Positions 34,327-45,599 of a stretch of 64,000 nt of DNA are shown here, one piece after another. The position numbers were made by a program, and so were the translations under genes. The stretch lies in the NCBI GenBank assembly GCA_051984395.1, contig JBPYEZ010000123.1, positions 1-64,000 of the forward strand. Direction: 5' to 3'. Under the pieces are notes generated by a model, which worked only from the letters and a program-made list of their open reading frames with translations, made no database searches and was not told the origin of the DNA. The stretch is from AC-9 sp051984395 (GTDB taxonomy: Bacteria > Actinomycetota > Acidimicrobiia > Acidimicrobiales > AC-9). Position 1 is the stretch's first letter. Each line of letters starts with the position of its first letter.

Positions 34327-36744
34327 CTACGACCCCGGAGGCCGGGACCGTGTCGTCGGTCCGGTGATCTGGCTCCATGGCATCGGCGAGAGCGCACCGA
34401 TGCGGTTGAGGGCCGTCTCCAGCTCCCGCGCGTCCGTCTGCCCGTCTCCGTCGTCGCCACTGGTGCCGGAGCGGACGATCCGCCGACGTCGCCGCGGACC
34501 CCGCGAGACGTACGGGCGCGCTCCCATCCAGACCACGGCCACCAACCCGATCGCGGTCACGGCCCAGCCCAACCCGTCGACGGGGGTGAAGCCATAGTGC
34601 AGCGACACGTGGTGGCTGGTCGGGACGACCACCATGAGGTTGGGCGCCACTCGCCACGGACCCTTGGCCCCGGTGGCCTGCCAGTTGGGGAAGTAGGACG
34701 TCTTCACCAGCACCGGCGACCCCGTCCGGTCGACGTCGAAGCTGATGCGATCGTCAGTCGTCGTGATCCTGCTGACCTGTGCCGGGGTCACCGCCTGCGC
34801 CGGCGGGTTGGGATCGGCACCGCGGACCCGCGTCCATTGAGCGGGCCCACTGGCCGCCAGCATGACGTTCCACCGGCTGGGGTCGTCGTACCAGGAGACG
34901 GCGGCGTTCAGCCAGGACTTTCCGCCCTTGGCCACTCCCGTCATCACCACGGGTTGCGCGGTGAGGGGGCTCACCTCCGCCGCGCCCCGCACCTGGTAGA
35001 TGTTCCAGGTCCGCTGGATCACGGTGGTGCCCGACGTGACCGGCCACGGACCGCTCGTGGCCACGAGGCTGAGGTCGGGGTCGGACGCCGCCTGGGCCTG
35101 AGCCTGAGGCGAGAAGGCCATGTAGTAGCGGACCCCGAGGAGCTGGAGATGCCGCACGCCGGCGGCGACGTCGAGTGGACCGTAGGGCAGGTTGCGCATG
35201 GCCTGCGACGGTGTCACCGAGAGCTCGGACTGGTTGATGAAGTGGTATGGCGTGCTGGCGGCCGACTCGAAGAACAGTCCCTCCATGGACTGGATGCAGT
35301 CGTTGGTCCAGTACGGCAGCAGCATCAGGGCCATGGGCGTGCCCAGCTGGTCGAGATCAGGCCCGTACTCCCACATGGCGCGACCGCAGCCCTGTTGCTT
35401 GCCCAGCCTGGCCATGGTGGCGATCAGGGCGTGGTACTGCGGGTAGGCGGCCTTGCCCTCGTAGCCGGTGTAGTTCCAGCGCACCCAGTCGGGGACGAAG
35501 CTGGCCGCCGGCTTGACCGGCGACCAGGAGGGCAGCTTCACGAGAGGAGCAGCCACGAAGCCGACCGCGGCGACCAGCGCCAGCACCGGCGTGAGGAAGC
35601 CGACCAGACCGTCGGTCCTGACGCCTTCGTCGGGTACCGGCGATGCGACGTAGCCGCCGCCGGCCGCGGTCGACAGCCATCGCTGCCGGCGCGCATTGCG
35701 CCACAGCTGCCCGGCCAGCGTGCCCAGCTCGGCGACCGCCACCCCGGCCAGCAGATAGAGGCACAGGACCCAGAACGGCAGCAGGCGGGCGTTGTAGAGC
35801 CGCCCTTGAGGGGCCAGCACGAACCCGGCGGCGGACAGGACGGCCATGATGCCGAGAAACATCCCGATCCGCCGGCGGCGGAGGACGGAGAAGGCGACAC
35901 CGATGATGGCGAGCACGAGCACCCAGCGCTGGCCCGACGGGAACAGGCTCTGGACGTAGTTGTCGACCTTCTCCCAGCCCATGTCCGTCGTGTACGGGAG
36001 GCGGGCCAGGAACGGGATCGACCAGAACCCGGTGATGGCCACTCCGGCCGCCACGACGCTGACGATCCACTTGATCCGTCGGCGATCCGCGGCCATGAGG
36101 AACAGGACCGCCGCGCCGACGAGCACGAAGAAGGTCGGGATCATGTGACACAGCGCGGTGAGCGCGAGCAGGCCTGCGGCGAGGGCGCGGTGCTTCCCGG
36201 TTCGCAGGCCACGCGCCACCACGCCGAGGAACACCAGTCCGATCGACAGGCTGATCGAGAAGGCGAACTCGCCGGCGAGGGTCGAGGCGATGTTGCCGCC
36301 ATAGATCGTGAAGCTGCGCTCGAACAGGAACGGCAGTGTGGCCACGCTCAGACATGCCGGCCCGGGACGGGCCATCCCGGACAATCGTCCGAAGGCCCAC
36401 GCCGCCACCGGCAGGGTCAGGAGGCCGAGGACGGTGACGAGCTTGAACGCGATGTTGTACGGCAGGACGAGGTTGAAGGCGACGACGATGAGGCTGGGCA
36501 GCGGGAAGTAGAAGGTGAGGGCCGGGTAACCGCCGTACCAGTCGGGGCTCCAGCCCGTGAGGCGCCCGTGCGGAAGAAGGTGGTCGCGCAGAAACGCGGG
36601 CAGGGCGACGTGGGCGCCGGTGTCCCCGCCGGATGTCGTCGTGTTGAGCAGCAGCAGGGACGGGTGCAGCTGCCAGGCGACGAAGGCGACGACGCCGCTA
36701 ACGGCGACGAAGGCTCCAACGGCAGCGGCGGAAGGGCGACGCAT
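34327..36744 (-). CDS. Large polytopic membrane protein, PTPS-related (GT-C-like) family
   Basis: The 805-residue protein has about 10-12 transmembrane helices in its N-terminal 420 residues. It begins with AVGAFVAVSGVVAFVAWQL and the loop NTTTSGGDTGAHVALPAFL, whose Asp sits where GT-C glycosyltransferases place a catalytic acid. GWSPDWYGGYPALTFYFPLP is characteristic of the membrane family misnamed 6-pyruvoyl-tetrahydropterin-synthase-related. A soluble extracytoplasmic domain of about 300 residues follows, then one or two final helices. A lipid-linked sugar transferase role is inference. ATG 36744 is preferred; GTG 36780 is possible. Confidence 0.78.
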   Translation of the reverse strand: MRRPSAAAVGAFVAVSGVVAFVAWQLHPSLLLLNTTTSGGDTGAHVALPAFLRDHLLPHGRLTGWSPDWYGGYPALTFYFPLPSLIVVAFNLVLPYNIAFKLVTVLGLLTLPVAAWAFGRLSGMARPGPACLSVATLPFLFERSFTIYGGNIASTLAGEFAFSISLSIGLVFLGVVARGLRTGKHRALAAGLLALTALCHMIPTFFVLVGAAVLFLMAADRRRIKWIVSVVAAGVAITGFWSIPFLARLPYTTDMGWEKVDNYVQSLFPSGQRWVLVLAIIGVAFSVLRRRRIGMFLGIMAVLSAAGFVLAPQGRLYNARLLPFWVLCLYLLAGVAVAELGTLAGQLWRNARRQRWLSTAAGGGYVASPVPDEGVRTDGLVGFLTPVLALVAAVGFVAAPLVKLPSWSPVKPAASFVPDWVRWNYTGYEGKAAYPQYHALIATMARLGKQQGCGRAMWEYGPDLDQLGTPMALMLLPYWTNDCIQSMEGLFFESAASTPYHFINQSELSVTPSQAMRNLPYGPLDVAAGVRHLQLLGVRYYMAFSPQAQAQAASDPDLSLVATSGPWPVTSGTTVIQRTWNIYQVRGAAEVSPLTAQPVVMTGVAKGGKSWLNAAVSWYDDPSRWNVMLAASGPAQWTRVRGADPNPPAQAVTPAQVSRITTTDDRISFDVDRTGSPVLVKTSYFPNWQATGAKGPWRVAPNLMVVVPTSHHVSLHYGFTPVDGLGWAVTAIGLVAVVWMGARPYVSRGPRRRRRIVRSGTSGDDGDGQTDARELETALNRIGALSPMPWSQITGPTTRSRPPGS

Positions 36745-36825
36745 CTCCGCCCTATGTTGCCCGACGCGCCCCCGGGGCACTGTACGGGGGGGCGGTCGAC
36801 GCCGGTCCGGGGAGCGGGGACCCCC

Positions 36826-37761
36826 CTAGCGGTTCAGCGCCAGCACCAGCACGGTGACGGCGTTGAAGGTGGCGTGGGCGACGATGCCCGGTCCCAGGCG
36901 ACGCCACTGCTCGGCCAGCACGCCGAGGACGACGCCGAAGGCGGTGAGCCCCAGCAGTTGCAGGAGCTCCAGGTGGGCCAGGCCGAAGGCCACGGCCGAG
37001 ATGAGCACGGCGACCGTCGGGCAGGCGCGGCGGCCGAGCGATGCCAGCCCCTTGGTCTTCTCGAGGGAGCGCAGCAGGAGTCCCCGGAAGAACAGCTCCT
37101 CGACCAGTGGGGCCCCGAGGACCACGAAGATGCCCAGCACGACGAGGCCGGCGGTGTCCGCACCGCCCGTGAGGTGCTGGGCGGGCTGGCCGAGCTGCTG
37201 GTCCAGATGGGGCACCAGCACCCGGACCGGGATGTAGAGCACCGGCAGGAGGATCAGCTGGGAGCCCAACCCGACGCCCAGCCCGAGAGGCACGTCGGGC
37301 CAGACCTTGAGGCGCAGCCCGAAGTCGACCGCCAGCTGCTTGGCGCCCTTCAGGCGGCTGGCGAGGACGGGCGCCCCGGCGAGACCGACCCAGAGGCCGA
37401 CCAGCGAGAAGACAGTGGCCCCGACGGTCGAGGTCGACGAGCTTGTCGTCCGCTCACCCGTCACGCCGACCCAGATCACCACGGCCAGGCTGGAGGTGAT
37501 CACCCCGACGACGAAGCCGAGGATGGCGTCGCCCAGGCCCCAGCGAGCCTGGGCCGGTGGCGACGGCCGCCCGGTCCCGTCAGGTGGTGGCGAGGACCGG
37601 CCGACCCATCCAACCGGCGGAGGTGGCCGGCCGTCGGGTGTTCCACCGCGCCCCGGTCGCCATCCAGCGGGCGGTGGGATGTCCCAACTCGAGCCCGGTG
37701 CGTTCCACGGCTGATCGGCCCCACGCTCACCAGGCGAGCCCCAGGGCTCGGGTCCTGTCAC
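36826..37761 (-). CDS. CPBP-family intramembrane metalloprotease
   Basis: The protein has a Pro/Gly-rich N-terminal region then about seven helices. The three CPBP (Abi/Rce1-like) motifs are present: E-E-L-F-F-R-G (glutamates and Arg), FGLAHLE (metal His) and HATFNAV (second His). These proteases act on prenylated or membrane substrates or in bacteriocin immunity; the target is unknown. The start is uncertain: GTG 37761 gives 311 residues and begins VTGPEPWGSP. An extended frame to 37950 would overlap the ftsH start and lacks conserved sequence. It diverges from ftsH. Confidence 0.8.
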   Translation of the reverse strand: MTGPEPWGSPGERGADQPWNAPGSSWDIPPPAGWRPGRGGTPDGRPPPPVGWVGRSSPPPDGTGRPSPPAQARWGLGDAILGFVVGVITSSLAVVIWVGVTGERTTSSSTSTVGATVFSLVGLWVGLAGAPVLASRLKGAKQLAVDFGLRLKVWPDVPLGLGVGLGSQLILLPVLYIPVRVLVPHLDQQLGQPAQHLTGGADTAGLVVLGIFVVLGAPLVEELFFRGLLLRSLEKTKGLASLGRRACPTVAVLISAVAFGLAHLELLQLLGLTAFGVVLGVLAEQWRRLGPGIVAHATFNAVTVLVLALNR

Positions 37762-37939
37762 GTCCTGGCCGGGTCCCTCATCCCGACGTCCCTCACCCCG
37801 ACCGACGCTCACCCTCGACGCGCGGCGCAAGACCAGCGCCCGCTGCCGCGGAGAGAGACGTCCATGTCCCGCGACGTTACCGCCGGGACTGGCCAAGCGT
37901 GCCCCCCCGGGGCTTCGGTATCCCGCCCGGCCCTCTAGC

Positions 37940-40087
<2,148 letters not shown>

Positions 40088-40122
40088 CCATCCGCCCGCT
40101 CGCGATCGGGATCGATCGACAC

Positions 40123-40350
40123 GTGGATCCGCTGGCTCGCCTGGCGAGGGACGCCGCCTACGTCGCCGTGGGATTCGGGGTGCTCGGGTTCCAGCGGGCC
40201 CAGGTGCGGCGACGGGAGCTCCACAAGCGACTGGAGGCGCTCGCCTCCCAGTTAGCCGCCGGCGGCCCGCCAGTGGTCGACCACCGCCCGGAGCGTGGTG
40301 TCGAGAGGGATCTCGGGTCGCCAGCCGGTGGCGGATCGCAGAAGGGTTGA
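40123..40350 (+). CDS. Small hypothetical protein downstream of ftsH, overlapping the opposite gene
   Basis: The frame encodes 75 residues. The first about 45, MDPLARLARDAAYVAVGFGV followed by LGFQRAQVRRRELHKRLEALASQL, look like a genuine amphipathic/hydrophobic segment followed by a charged helix. The remainder is low-complexity and lies over the 3' end of the minus-strand reductase gene (99-bp overlap), so its tail is dictated by that gene. GTG 40123 is 35 bp after ftsH. Function unknown. Confidence 0.5.
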   Translation: MDPLARLARDAAYVAVGFGVLGFQRAQVRRRELHKRLEALASQLAAGGPPVVDHRPERGVERDLGSPAGGGSQKG

Positions 40351-41148
40351 GTCCCCCCGCAGCACGGGCACATCGGCAGGACGCTCGAGCGCTGGATCCA
40401 CCTCGAGCTCGAGGTCCGACCCGGCGATCGCCAACAGGCGGTGGGCGACATCCTCGATGGCCACGTCGGTGCCGGAGCACACGTTGTACACGCCGCCGGC
40501 CTCGCCCCGGAGGAGGAGCAGCCGGTAGGCCCGGACCACATCGCGCACATCGGTGAAGTCGCGCCGGGGCCGCAGGTTGCCGACAGGCAGCTTCTTGCCC
40601 CCCGCCCGCTCGGCCTCCACGATCCGCTTGGCCAGAGCGGAGACGGCGAAAGCGGGCGCCTGTCCCGGCCCGACGTGGTTGAAGGCGCGGGCCCGAATGA
40701 CGGGAAGGCCATGGCCCAGATGAGCCTGCACCCCGAGGAACTCGGCCGCCACCTTGCTCGACGCATAGGGCGAGACGGGCAGGAGCGGGGAGCGCTCGGT
40801 GAGCGGCAGGTGCTCGGGCTTGACCGCGCCGTAGACCTCGGCCGAGCTGGTCAGCAGGACCCGGGGGGGCGCCGGGCAACAGCGGGCCGCCTCGAGCAGG
40901 GTGAGCGTCCCGACGGCGTTGACCCGGAAGACCTCCTCGGGCTGGTCCCACGACTGGCCCACGTGGGTGAAGGCAGCCAGGTGGTAGACGGCATCGGGCG
41001 CCGCGTCCAGAAGCGCACGACGGAGCCCGTCGGCATCGGCGATATCGAGCCCGGCGTCCGCGACGGTCACCTCGTCGGCCGACTCCCGGAGATGGGCCTG
41101 GAGCCAGGTCCCGACGAAGCCCTGCCCTCCCGTGACGAACGCTCGCAC
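40252..41148 (-). CDS. GDP-4-dehydro-6-deoxy-mannose reductase-like SDR
   Basis: The 298-residue extended SDR has a cofactor motif (VTGGQGFVGTWLQAHL), HLAAFTHVGQSWDQP, catalytic Ser/Tyr/Lys (TSSAEVYG, Y-A-S-S-K) and the RMD-specific segment VGNLRPRRDFTDVRDVVRAY. That combination matches reductases making GDP-D-rhamnose from GDP-4-keto-6-deoxymannose. The required GDP-mannose 4,6-dehydratase is not seen in this window. It is the last gene of the minus-strand glycosyltransferase operon, 11 bp after the preceding gene. Confidence 0.85.
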   Translation of the reverse strand: MRAFVTGGQGFVGTWLQAHLRESADEVTVADAGLDIADADGLRRALLDAAPDAVYHLAAFTHVGQSWDQPEEVFRVNAVGTLTLLEAARCCPAPPRVLLTSSAEVYGAVKPEHLPLTERSPLLPVSPYASSKVAAEFLGVQAHLGHGLPVIRARAFNHVGPGQAPAFAVSALAKRIVEAERAGGKKLPVGNLRPRRDFTDVRDVVRAYRLLLLRGEAGGVYNVCSGTDVAIEDVAHRLLAIAGSDLELEVDPALERPADVPVLRGDSTLLRSATGWRPEIPLDTTLRAVVDHWRAAGG

Positions 41149-41159
41149 GGCGGCTCACG

Positions 41160-42317
41160 CTAGTCGGGCTCTCGCGGACCCTTTCGGGAGGCGATCGCCG
41201 CTCGATAGGCGTCAACGTGCCCGGCCGCACTGGCCGGCCAGTTGTGCCGGGCGGCCACTGCCAGCCCCCGCGTCCTCCGGGCGACCAGACCGTCGTCGCG
41301 CCGCACCAGGAGGTCGAGCGCACCGGCGAGGCCGTCGACGTCGCCGGGGGCGACCAGCACCGCGGCCCCCTGTACCACCTCCTGCATAGCCGAGCCCGTG
41401 GTGGTGACGAGCGGGGCGCCGCACGCCAGCGCCTCCAGGGCCGGCAGCCCGAAGCCCTCCTCCAGAGAGGGATAGGCGACCGCCGCGGCCTGCCGCAGCA
41501 GGGCGGCGACCAGGTTGTCGGCGACATAGCCGGCGCGCACGACGCGGTCGCCGTGGCGGGCCTCGGCGATCGCCTCGTCGACCGCCGCCGCCCCCCAGCC
41601 GGCTCCGCCGGCCAGCACGAGGCTGAGCCCGGGATGGGCGGCGCACATCCGGTCGAAGGCCCGCACCAGGGTGGGCACGTCCTTGCGGGGCTCGAGCGTG
41701 CCCACGAAGGCCACGTAGGGGCCGGTGATACCGAGGCGGACCAGCTCCGCCCTGTCGGCCCCCGGCGCCGGCTCGTCGGGCCGGAAGCGCTCGTGGTCGA
41801 CGCCGTGCGGCACGACGTGGACCGGCCCTGTCGGCGGGCAGATCTCCGAGAGGCGCTCGGCGGTGCGGGCGCTCACGCACACCAGCGCATCGGCGTGGCG
41901 AGCCGCCACGCGGATGGCCCGGCGGAAGAACGGGATGCGCGTCCGACGGTGCCACTCGGGATGGTCGAAGAACGTCAGGTCGTGGATGGTCACGACCCGG
42001 GGCAGCGACGACGCTTCGGGCATCGTGTAGTGAGGGCCGTGATGCACATCGACGGGGAGCCGGCGCAACCGCATCGGCAGCCGGGACTGCTCCCACGCCA
42101 GGCGCACCGGGCGCGGAGCCGGGGCCACCGCCTCCACCGCGGCATCCGGCGCCAGCGCCCGCCAACGCTCGGCGTCCTCGGATCGCGACACCAGCGTCAG
42201 CTCAACGTCGGATCGGTCCGCCAGCGCCGCAGCCAACCCCAGCGTGTACCGGCCTGCGCCCGCCGGCTCTGCCGGCACCGCGCTGACGTCGAGGCTGAGA
42301 CGTACGAGATCGGTCAC
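41160..42317 (-). CDS. GT4 glycosyltransferase
   Basis: The 385-residue retaining, GT-B-fold glycosyltransferase has an N-terminal acceptor domain (SLDVSAVPAEPAGAGRYTLG), VTIHDLTFFDHPEW, VPHGVDHERFRP, YVAFVGTLEPRKDVPTLVRA and the nucleotide-sugar site YPSLEEGFGLPALEALACGAP. It is one of three consecutive related GT4 genes. GTG 42317 overlaps the preceding stop (GTGA). Donor (GDP- or UDP-sugar) is not determinable. Confidence 0.92.
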   Translation of the reverse strand: MTDLVRLSLDVSAVPAEPAGAGRYTLGLAAALADRSDVELTLVSRSEDAERWRALAPDAAVEAVAPAPRPVRLAWEQSRLPMRLRRLPVDVHHGPHYTMPEASSLPRVVTIHDLTFFDHPEWHRRTRIPFFRRAIRVAARHADALVCVSARTAERLSEICPPTGPVHVVPHGVDHERFRPDEPAPGADRAELVRLGITGPYVAFVGTLEPRKDVPTLVRAFDRMCAAHPGLSLVLAGGAGWGAAAVDEAIAEARHGDRVVRAGYVADNLVAALLRQAAAVAYPSLEEGFGLPALEALACGAPLVTTTGSAMQEVVQGAAVLVAPGDVDGLAGALDLLVRRDDGLVARRTRGLAVAARHNWPASAAGHVDAYRAAIASRKGPREPD

Positions 42318-43378
42318 AGCAGCTGCTCCCAGAGCGCCACATGACGGCGTGCGGTGGACTCCCAGGTGACGTGCTCCACGCGTCTGCGTGCGCTGGCGAC
42401 GAGCCCGTCTCTGACCGGGCCGTCGAGCGAGGCGCGCACCAGCCCCTCGGCGATGGCGTCGACGCTCAGGGGGTCCACCTCGATCGCCGCACCCTGGGTG
42501 CTGGGCATGGGGCTGGCCACGACCGGTGCGCCCGCGGCCATCGCCTCGAGAGCGGGCAGACCGTAGCCCTCGTGGAGCGGGACGTAGGCCAGACACCGGC
42601 ACCCTGCGTACAGAGCGGCCAGGACGGTCGCCGGCACCTCTCCCAGCGGCACGACCCCCGGACGAGGGTGCAGCGCGCCCCCCCATCCATGGGGACCGAC
42701 GACCACGAGCGGCCATGGCTCCGGCAGGCGGGACCGGGCCCGGTCGAAGGCGTCGCACAGACGCTCGAGGTTCTTCCTGGGCTCGTTGGTTCCCACACTC
42801 AGAAGGTATGGCGTCTCGACGCCAGCGCGGCCCAGAAGCTCGCGGGCGGCCGCGTCATCGGCCCTCGGCAGATGGTCGGCGCCCTCCTCGAACTGCGCCA
42901 CCCGCTCTGGCGGAGCTCCGGCGTCCCGGAGCGCCGCTGCGGTCGCGGCTGACGGCGCCAGCAGGAGGCGTGCTCGTCGCAGCGCCCGTCGCAGCGCGGC
43001 CTCGTGCCACCGACGCCCCCGAGCCGGGAACGCATCCGGCACCTCGCGCCAGGCCAGGTCGTGGACGGTCGCCACGGACGGCGCCCGGCTGCGGGGAACG
43101 GCGAGCGAGACGGCGTGCACCAGGTCGAACCCGTCCGGCGCGCCGAGGACGCCGAGGTCCCACGCCCGGGTGAGCAGCGGCCCCGGGAGCGACGAGGCCA
43201 CGACCGGCACTCCGAGCGAGGCGAGCGGATCGATGCCGGCGCCGGGTGAGCTGGCAAGGAGGGCGATCTCGGGAGCAGGGTTCAGGCGCCCCAGTCCGTG
43301 CAGCAGACCGCGTGCGTAGGTGCCGATGCCGCCAGGGGCCCTCCTGCGCAGCTGCTCGACGACGATCAGGACCCTCAC
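42314..43378 (-). CDS. GT4 glycosyltransferase
   Basis: The 354-residue GT-B glycosyltransferase has APGGIGTYARGLLHGLG (donor-domain loop), VATVHDLAWREVPDAF, LLSVGTNEPRKNLERLCDAF and YVPLHEGYGLPALEAMAAGAP. It is shorter than its two neighbours, with a reduced linker. It is translationally coupled to the next gene and starts with GTG 43378, 6 bp after the upstream GT4 stop. Confidence 0.91.
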   Translation of the reverse strand: MRVLIVVEQLRRRAPGGIGTYARGLLHGLGRLNPAPEIALLASSPGAGIDPLASLGVPVVASSLPGPLLTRAWDLGVLGAPDGFDLVHAVSLAVPRSRAPSVATVHDLAWREVPDAFPARGRRWHEAALRRALRRARLLLAPSAATAAALRDAGAPPERVAQFEEGADHLPRADDAAARELLGRAGVETPYLLSVGTNEPRKNLERLCDAFDRARSRLPEPWPLVVVGPHGWGGALHPRPGVVPLGEVPATVLAALYAGCRCLAYVPLHEGYGLPALEAMAAGAPVVASPMPSTQGAAIEVDPLSVDAIAEGLVRASLDGPVRDGLVASARRRVEHVTWESTARRHVALWEQLL

Positions 43379-43384
43379 TGGATC

Positions 43385-44572
43385 TCAGGCGGCAGCGGCC
43401 GACGCGTCCCGGTAGAGAGCGGCGAGGCCGGCCGCGCACTCCTTCCAGCTGAAGGCCCCGACTCGCTGCCGGCCCCTCGCCACCAGATCGGCTCTCGCCC
43501 CGTCGTCGACGAGCAGGCGATCGATGGCGGCGGCCAGTACGTCGGCGTCATCCGGCTCGACCAGCTCGGCGCCGTCACCGACCACCTCGGGCAGTGCCCC
43601 CGCGGTGGTGGTCACGACGGGAACCCCCGCCGCCATCGCCTCGAGCGGCGGGAACCCGAAGCCCTCGTAGACCGACGGGAACGCGAACAGCGTGGCCTGC
43701 CGAAGCAGACGGGAACGGTGGGCCTGGCTCACGTAGCCCAGTCTCACCAGGCGGTCGCGCCACGGCGAGGCGGCGACGGCCGCCTCGAAGCCCTCCATGC
43801 CCCAGCCGGGCCGCCCCGCCACCACCAGCGACAGGTCTCGATGGCGGTCGGCCACCTTGTCGAAGGCCCGCACCAGGTTGGCGACGTCCTTCCTCGGCTC
43901 GACCGTGCCCAGGGCGAGCACGTACGGGCCGTCTGGTACCCACTCTTCCGGGGCCGGCCTCCCGGGCCCAGCTCCGGTGGCGCTGCCCCCGCCGGTCCTG
44001 GCGTCGGCGCACTCGACCGGCGGGACACCGTGGTGAACGGCGCGAACCCGCTCGGGCACCGCGCCCAGCAGCTCGACGACCTCGTCCCGCACGAACGCCG
44101 AGGGGGTGTGGACCCAGGCTCCCTGTCGGATGGCTCGGCGCACGAGCGGAGGGAAGGTCTGCGTGTAGTGGTCGCACATCTCCGGGAAGCGGACCGTCGT
44201 GAGGTCGTGCACGGTGAGCACCCGGGCCGCTCGCCGGGCCGGCGGAACGATGAAGTTCGTGCCATGGACCACGTCGACCGCGCCCGTGAACCACTCGATC
44301 GGCGGCAGCGACGTCAGTCGCCAGGCCCGGTGGACGGGCCGGGCGGGCATCGGCCTGTCGACCGCGGCCACCCCGGCGGGCAGGTGCTCGACGATCCGCC
44401 CCCGTCGCCGCCAGCTCACCGCGAAGGCGCGCACACGAAGGTCCTCGACCGCGGCCAGGGCGGCCAGGGCGCCGACACAGAAGGCGCCGATGCCGGCGGT
44501 CGTCCCGAGCAGGGGCGTGGCGTCGAAGGCCACGTCCAGGCCCGGCGGACCCGTCGCGCCCGAGCTTCGCAT
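43385..44572 (-). CDS. GT4 glycosyltransferase
   Basis: The 395-residue GT-B glycosyltransferase has FDATPLLGTTAGIGAF, VLTVHDLTTVRFPEM, VHHGVPPVE, YVLALGTVEPRKDVANLVRA and FPSVYEGFGFPPLEAMAAGVP. ATG 44572 is chosen because GGGAGG lies 8 nt upstream; an ATG at 44614 would overlap the divergent cofD start. It is the first gene of the four-gene minus-strand set ending in the GDP-sugar reductase. Confidence 0.91.
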   Translation of the reverse strand: MRSSGATGPPGLDVAFDATPLLGTTAGIGAFCVGALAALAAVEDLRVRAFAVSWRRRGRIVEHLPAGVAAVDRPMPARPVHRAWRLTSLPPIEWFTGAVDVVHGTNFIVPPARRAARVLTVHDLTTVRFPEMCDHYTQTFPPLVRRAIRQGAWVHTPSAFVRDEVVELLGAVPERVRAVHHGVPPVECADARTGGGSATGAGPGRPAPEEWVPDGPYVLALGTVEPRKDVANLVRAFDKVADRHRDLSLVVAGRPGWGMEGFEAAVAASPWRDRLVRLGYVSQAHRSRLLRQATLFAFPSVYEGFGFPPLEAMAAGVPVVTTTAGALPEVVGDGAELVEPDDADVLAAAIDRLLVDDGARADLVARGRQRVGAFSWKECAAGLAALYRDASAAAA

Positions 44573-44612
44573 CACCGGAGCCTCCCACACGCCACGGGCG
44601 GGGAGGTCGAGC

Positions 44613-45599
44613 ATGATTAGCCTGACGGGCATGATCGCTGCCCTGGCCGGAGGCGTGGGCGCCGCCCGCCTCCTGGGTGGTATGACCCGCGTCGTCTCTC
44701 CACGTGACATCACGGTCGTGGTCAACACGGGTGATGACACGGTCCTGCACGGCCTGCATGTGAGCCCCGACCTCGACACCGTCACCTACAGCCTCGCCGG
44801 TGTGGTCAACCAGGAGACGGGCTGGGGACTGGCAGGCGAGACGTGGGCGGCCATGGAGACCCTCGAGCGCTACGGCGGCGAGACCTGGTTCAGGCTGGGA
44901 GACCGCGACCTGGCGACCCACCTCTATCGCACACAGCGGCTGCGCGACGGGGCTTCGCTGTCGATGGTCACAGCAGAGGTGGCGGCGGCGTGGGACGTCG
45001 GCCCGCGCATCCTGCCGATGTCCGACGACCCGGTCCGCACCCGGGTCACGCTCGCCGAAGGAGCTGGGGCCGGCCCGGGAGACCGACCCGAGGACCGCGA
45101 TGTGGAGTTCCAGGACTACTTCGTGCGACGGCGACACGCGGTGGAGGTGCAGGCCGTCCGCTTCGATGGCGCCGAGTCGGCCCGCCCGGCGCCAGGGGTG
45201 CTGGAGGCCATCGAGACAGCGAGGACGGTCGTGGTGTGCCCGTCCAACCCCATCGTCTCGATCGGTCCGATCCTCGCCGTGCCTGGCGTCGAGGAGGCGA
45301 TCGCCGGGCGGCGGGCCGACACGGTGGCGGTGTCGCCGATCGTGGCCGGCGCCGCGCTCAAAGGGCCGGCGGACCGGCTGCTCACCGAGCTCGGCCACGA
45401 GGCATCGGTGGTCGGCGTGGCCCGGCTCTACGCTCCCCTGGCGTCCACCCTGGTCGTGGACGACGCCGACGCTCCGCTCGCCGACCGGGTCGAGGCGGAG
45501 GGAATGCGGTGCGTGGTGGCCCCCGCCGTGATGAGCTCGCCCGAGCTGGCCGCGGCCCTGGCCAAGGTGGCCCTGGACGCAGGCGGTCGAAGGTCATGA
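44613..45599 (+). CDS. cofD: 2-phospho-L-lactate (or PEP) transferase, F420 biosynthesis
   Basis: The 328-residue FbiA/CofD enzyme joins the lactyl/enolpyruvyl-phosphoguanosine donor to the deazaflavin Fo, making (dehydro)F420-0. Motifs: ALAGGVGAARLLGGM (phosphate loop), VVNTGDDTVLHGLHVSPDLD, VVCPSNPIVSIGPIL and VVGVARLYAPL. ATG 44613 is favoured because GGGAGG is 6 nt upstream; ATG 44631 is the alternative. The stop overlaps the cofE start (ATGA). The pair lies inside an otherwise minus-strand polysaccharide cluster. Confidence 0.93.
   Translation: MISLTGMIAALAGGVGAARLLGGMTRVVSPRDITVVVNTGDDTVLHGLHVSPDLDTVTYSLAGVVNQETGWGLAGETWAAMETLERYGGETWFRLGDRDLATHLYRTQRLRDGASLSMVTAEVAAAWDVGPRILPMSDDPVRTRVTLAEGAGAGPGDRPEDRDVEFQDYFVRRRHAVEVQAVRFDGAESARPAPGVLEAIETARTVVVCPSNPIVSIGPILAVPGVEEAIAGRRADTVAVSPIVAGAALKGPADRLLTELGHEASVVGVARLYAPLASTLVVDDADAPLADRVEAEGMRCVVAPAVMSSPELAAALAKVALDAGGRRS

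Noticed and set aside
32854..37938. Very long + strand open frame (about 1700 codons)
   Set aside because: It is antisense to manB, the membrane protein and the CPBP gene, and its sequence is Arg/His/Gly/Gln-rich low complexity. It arises from third-position GC bias of the real minus-strand genes.
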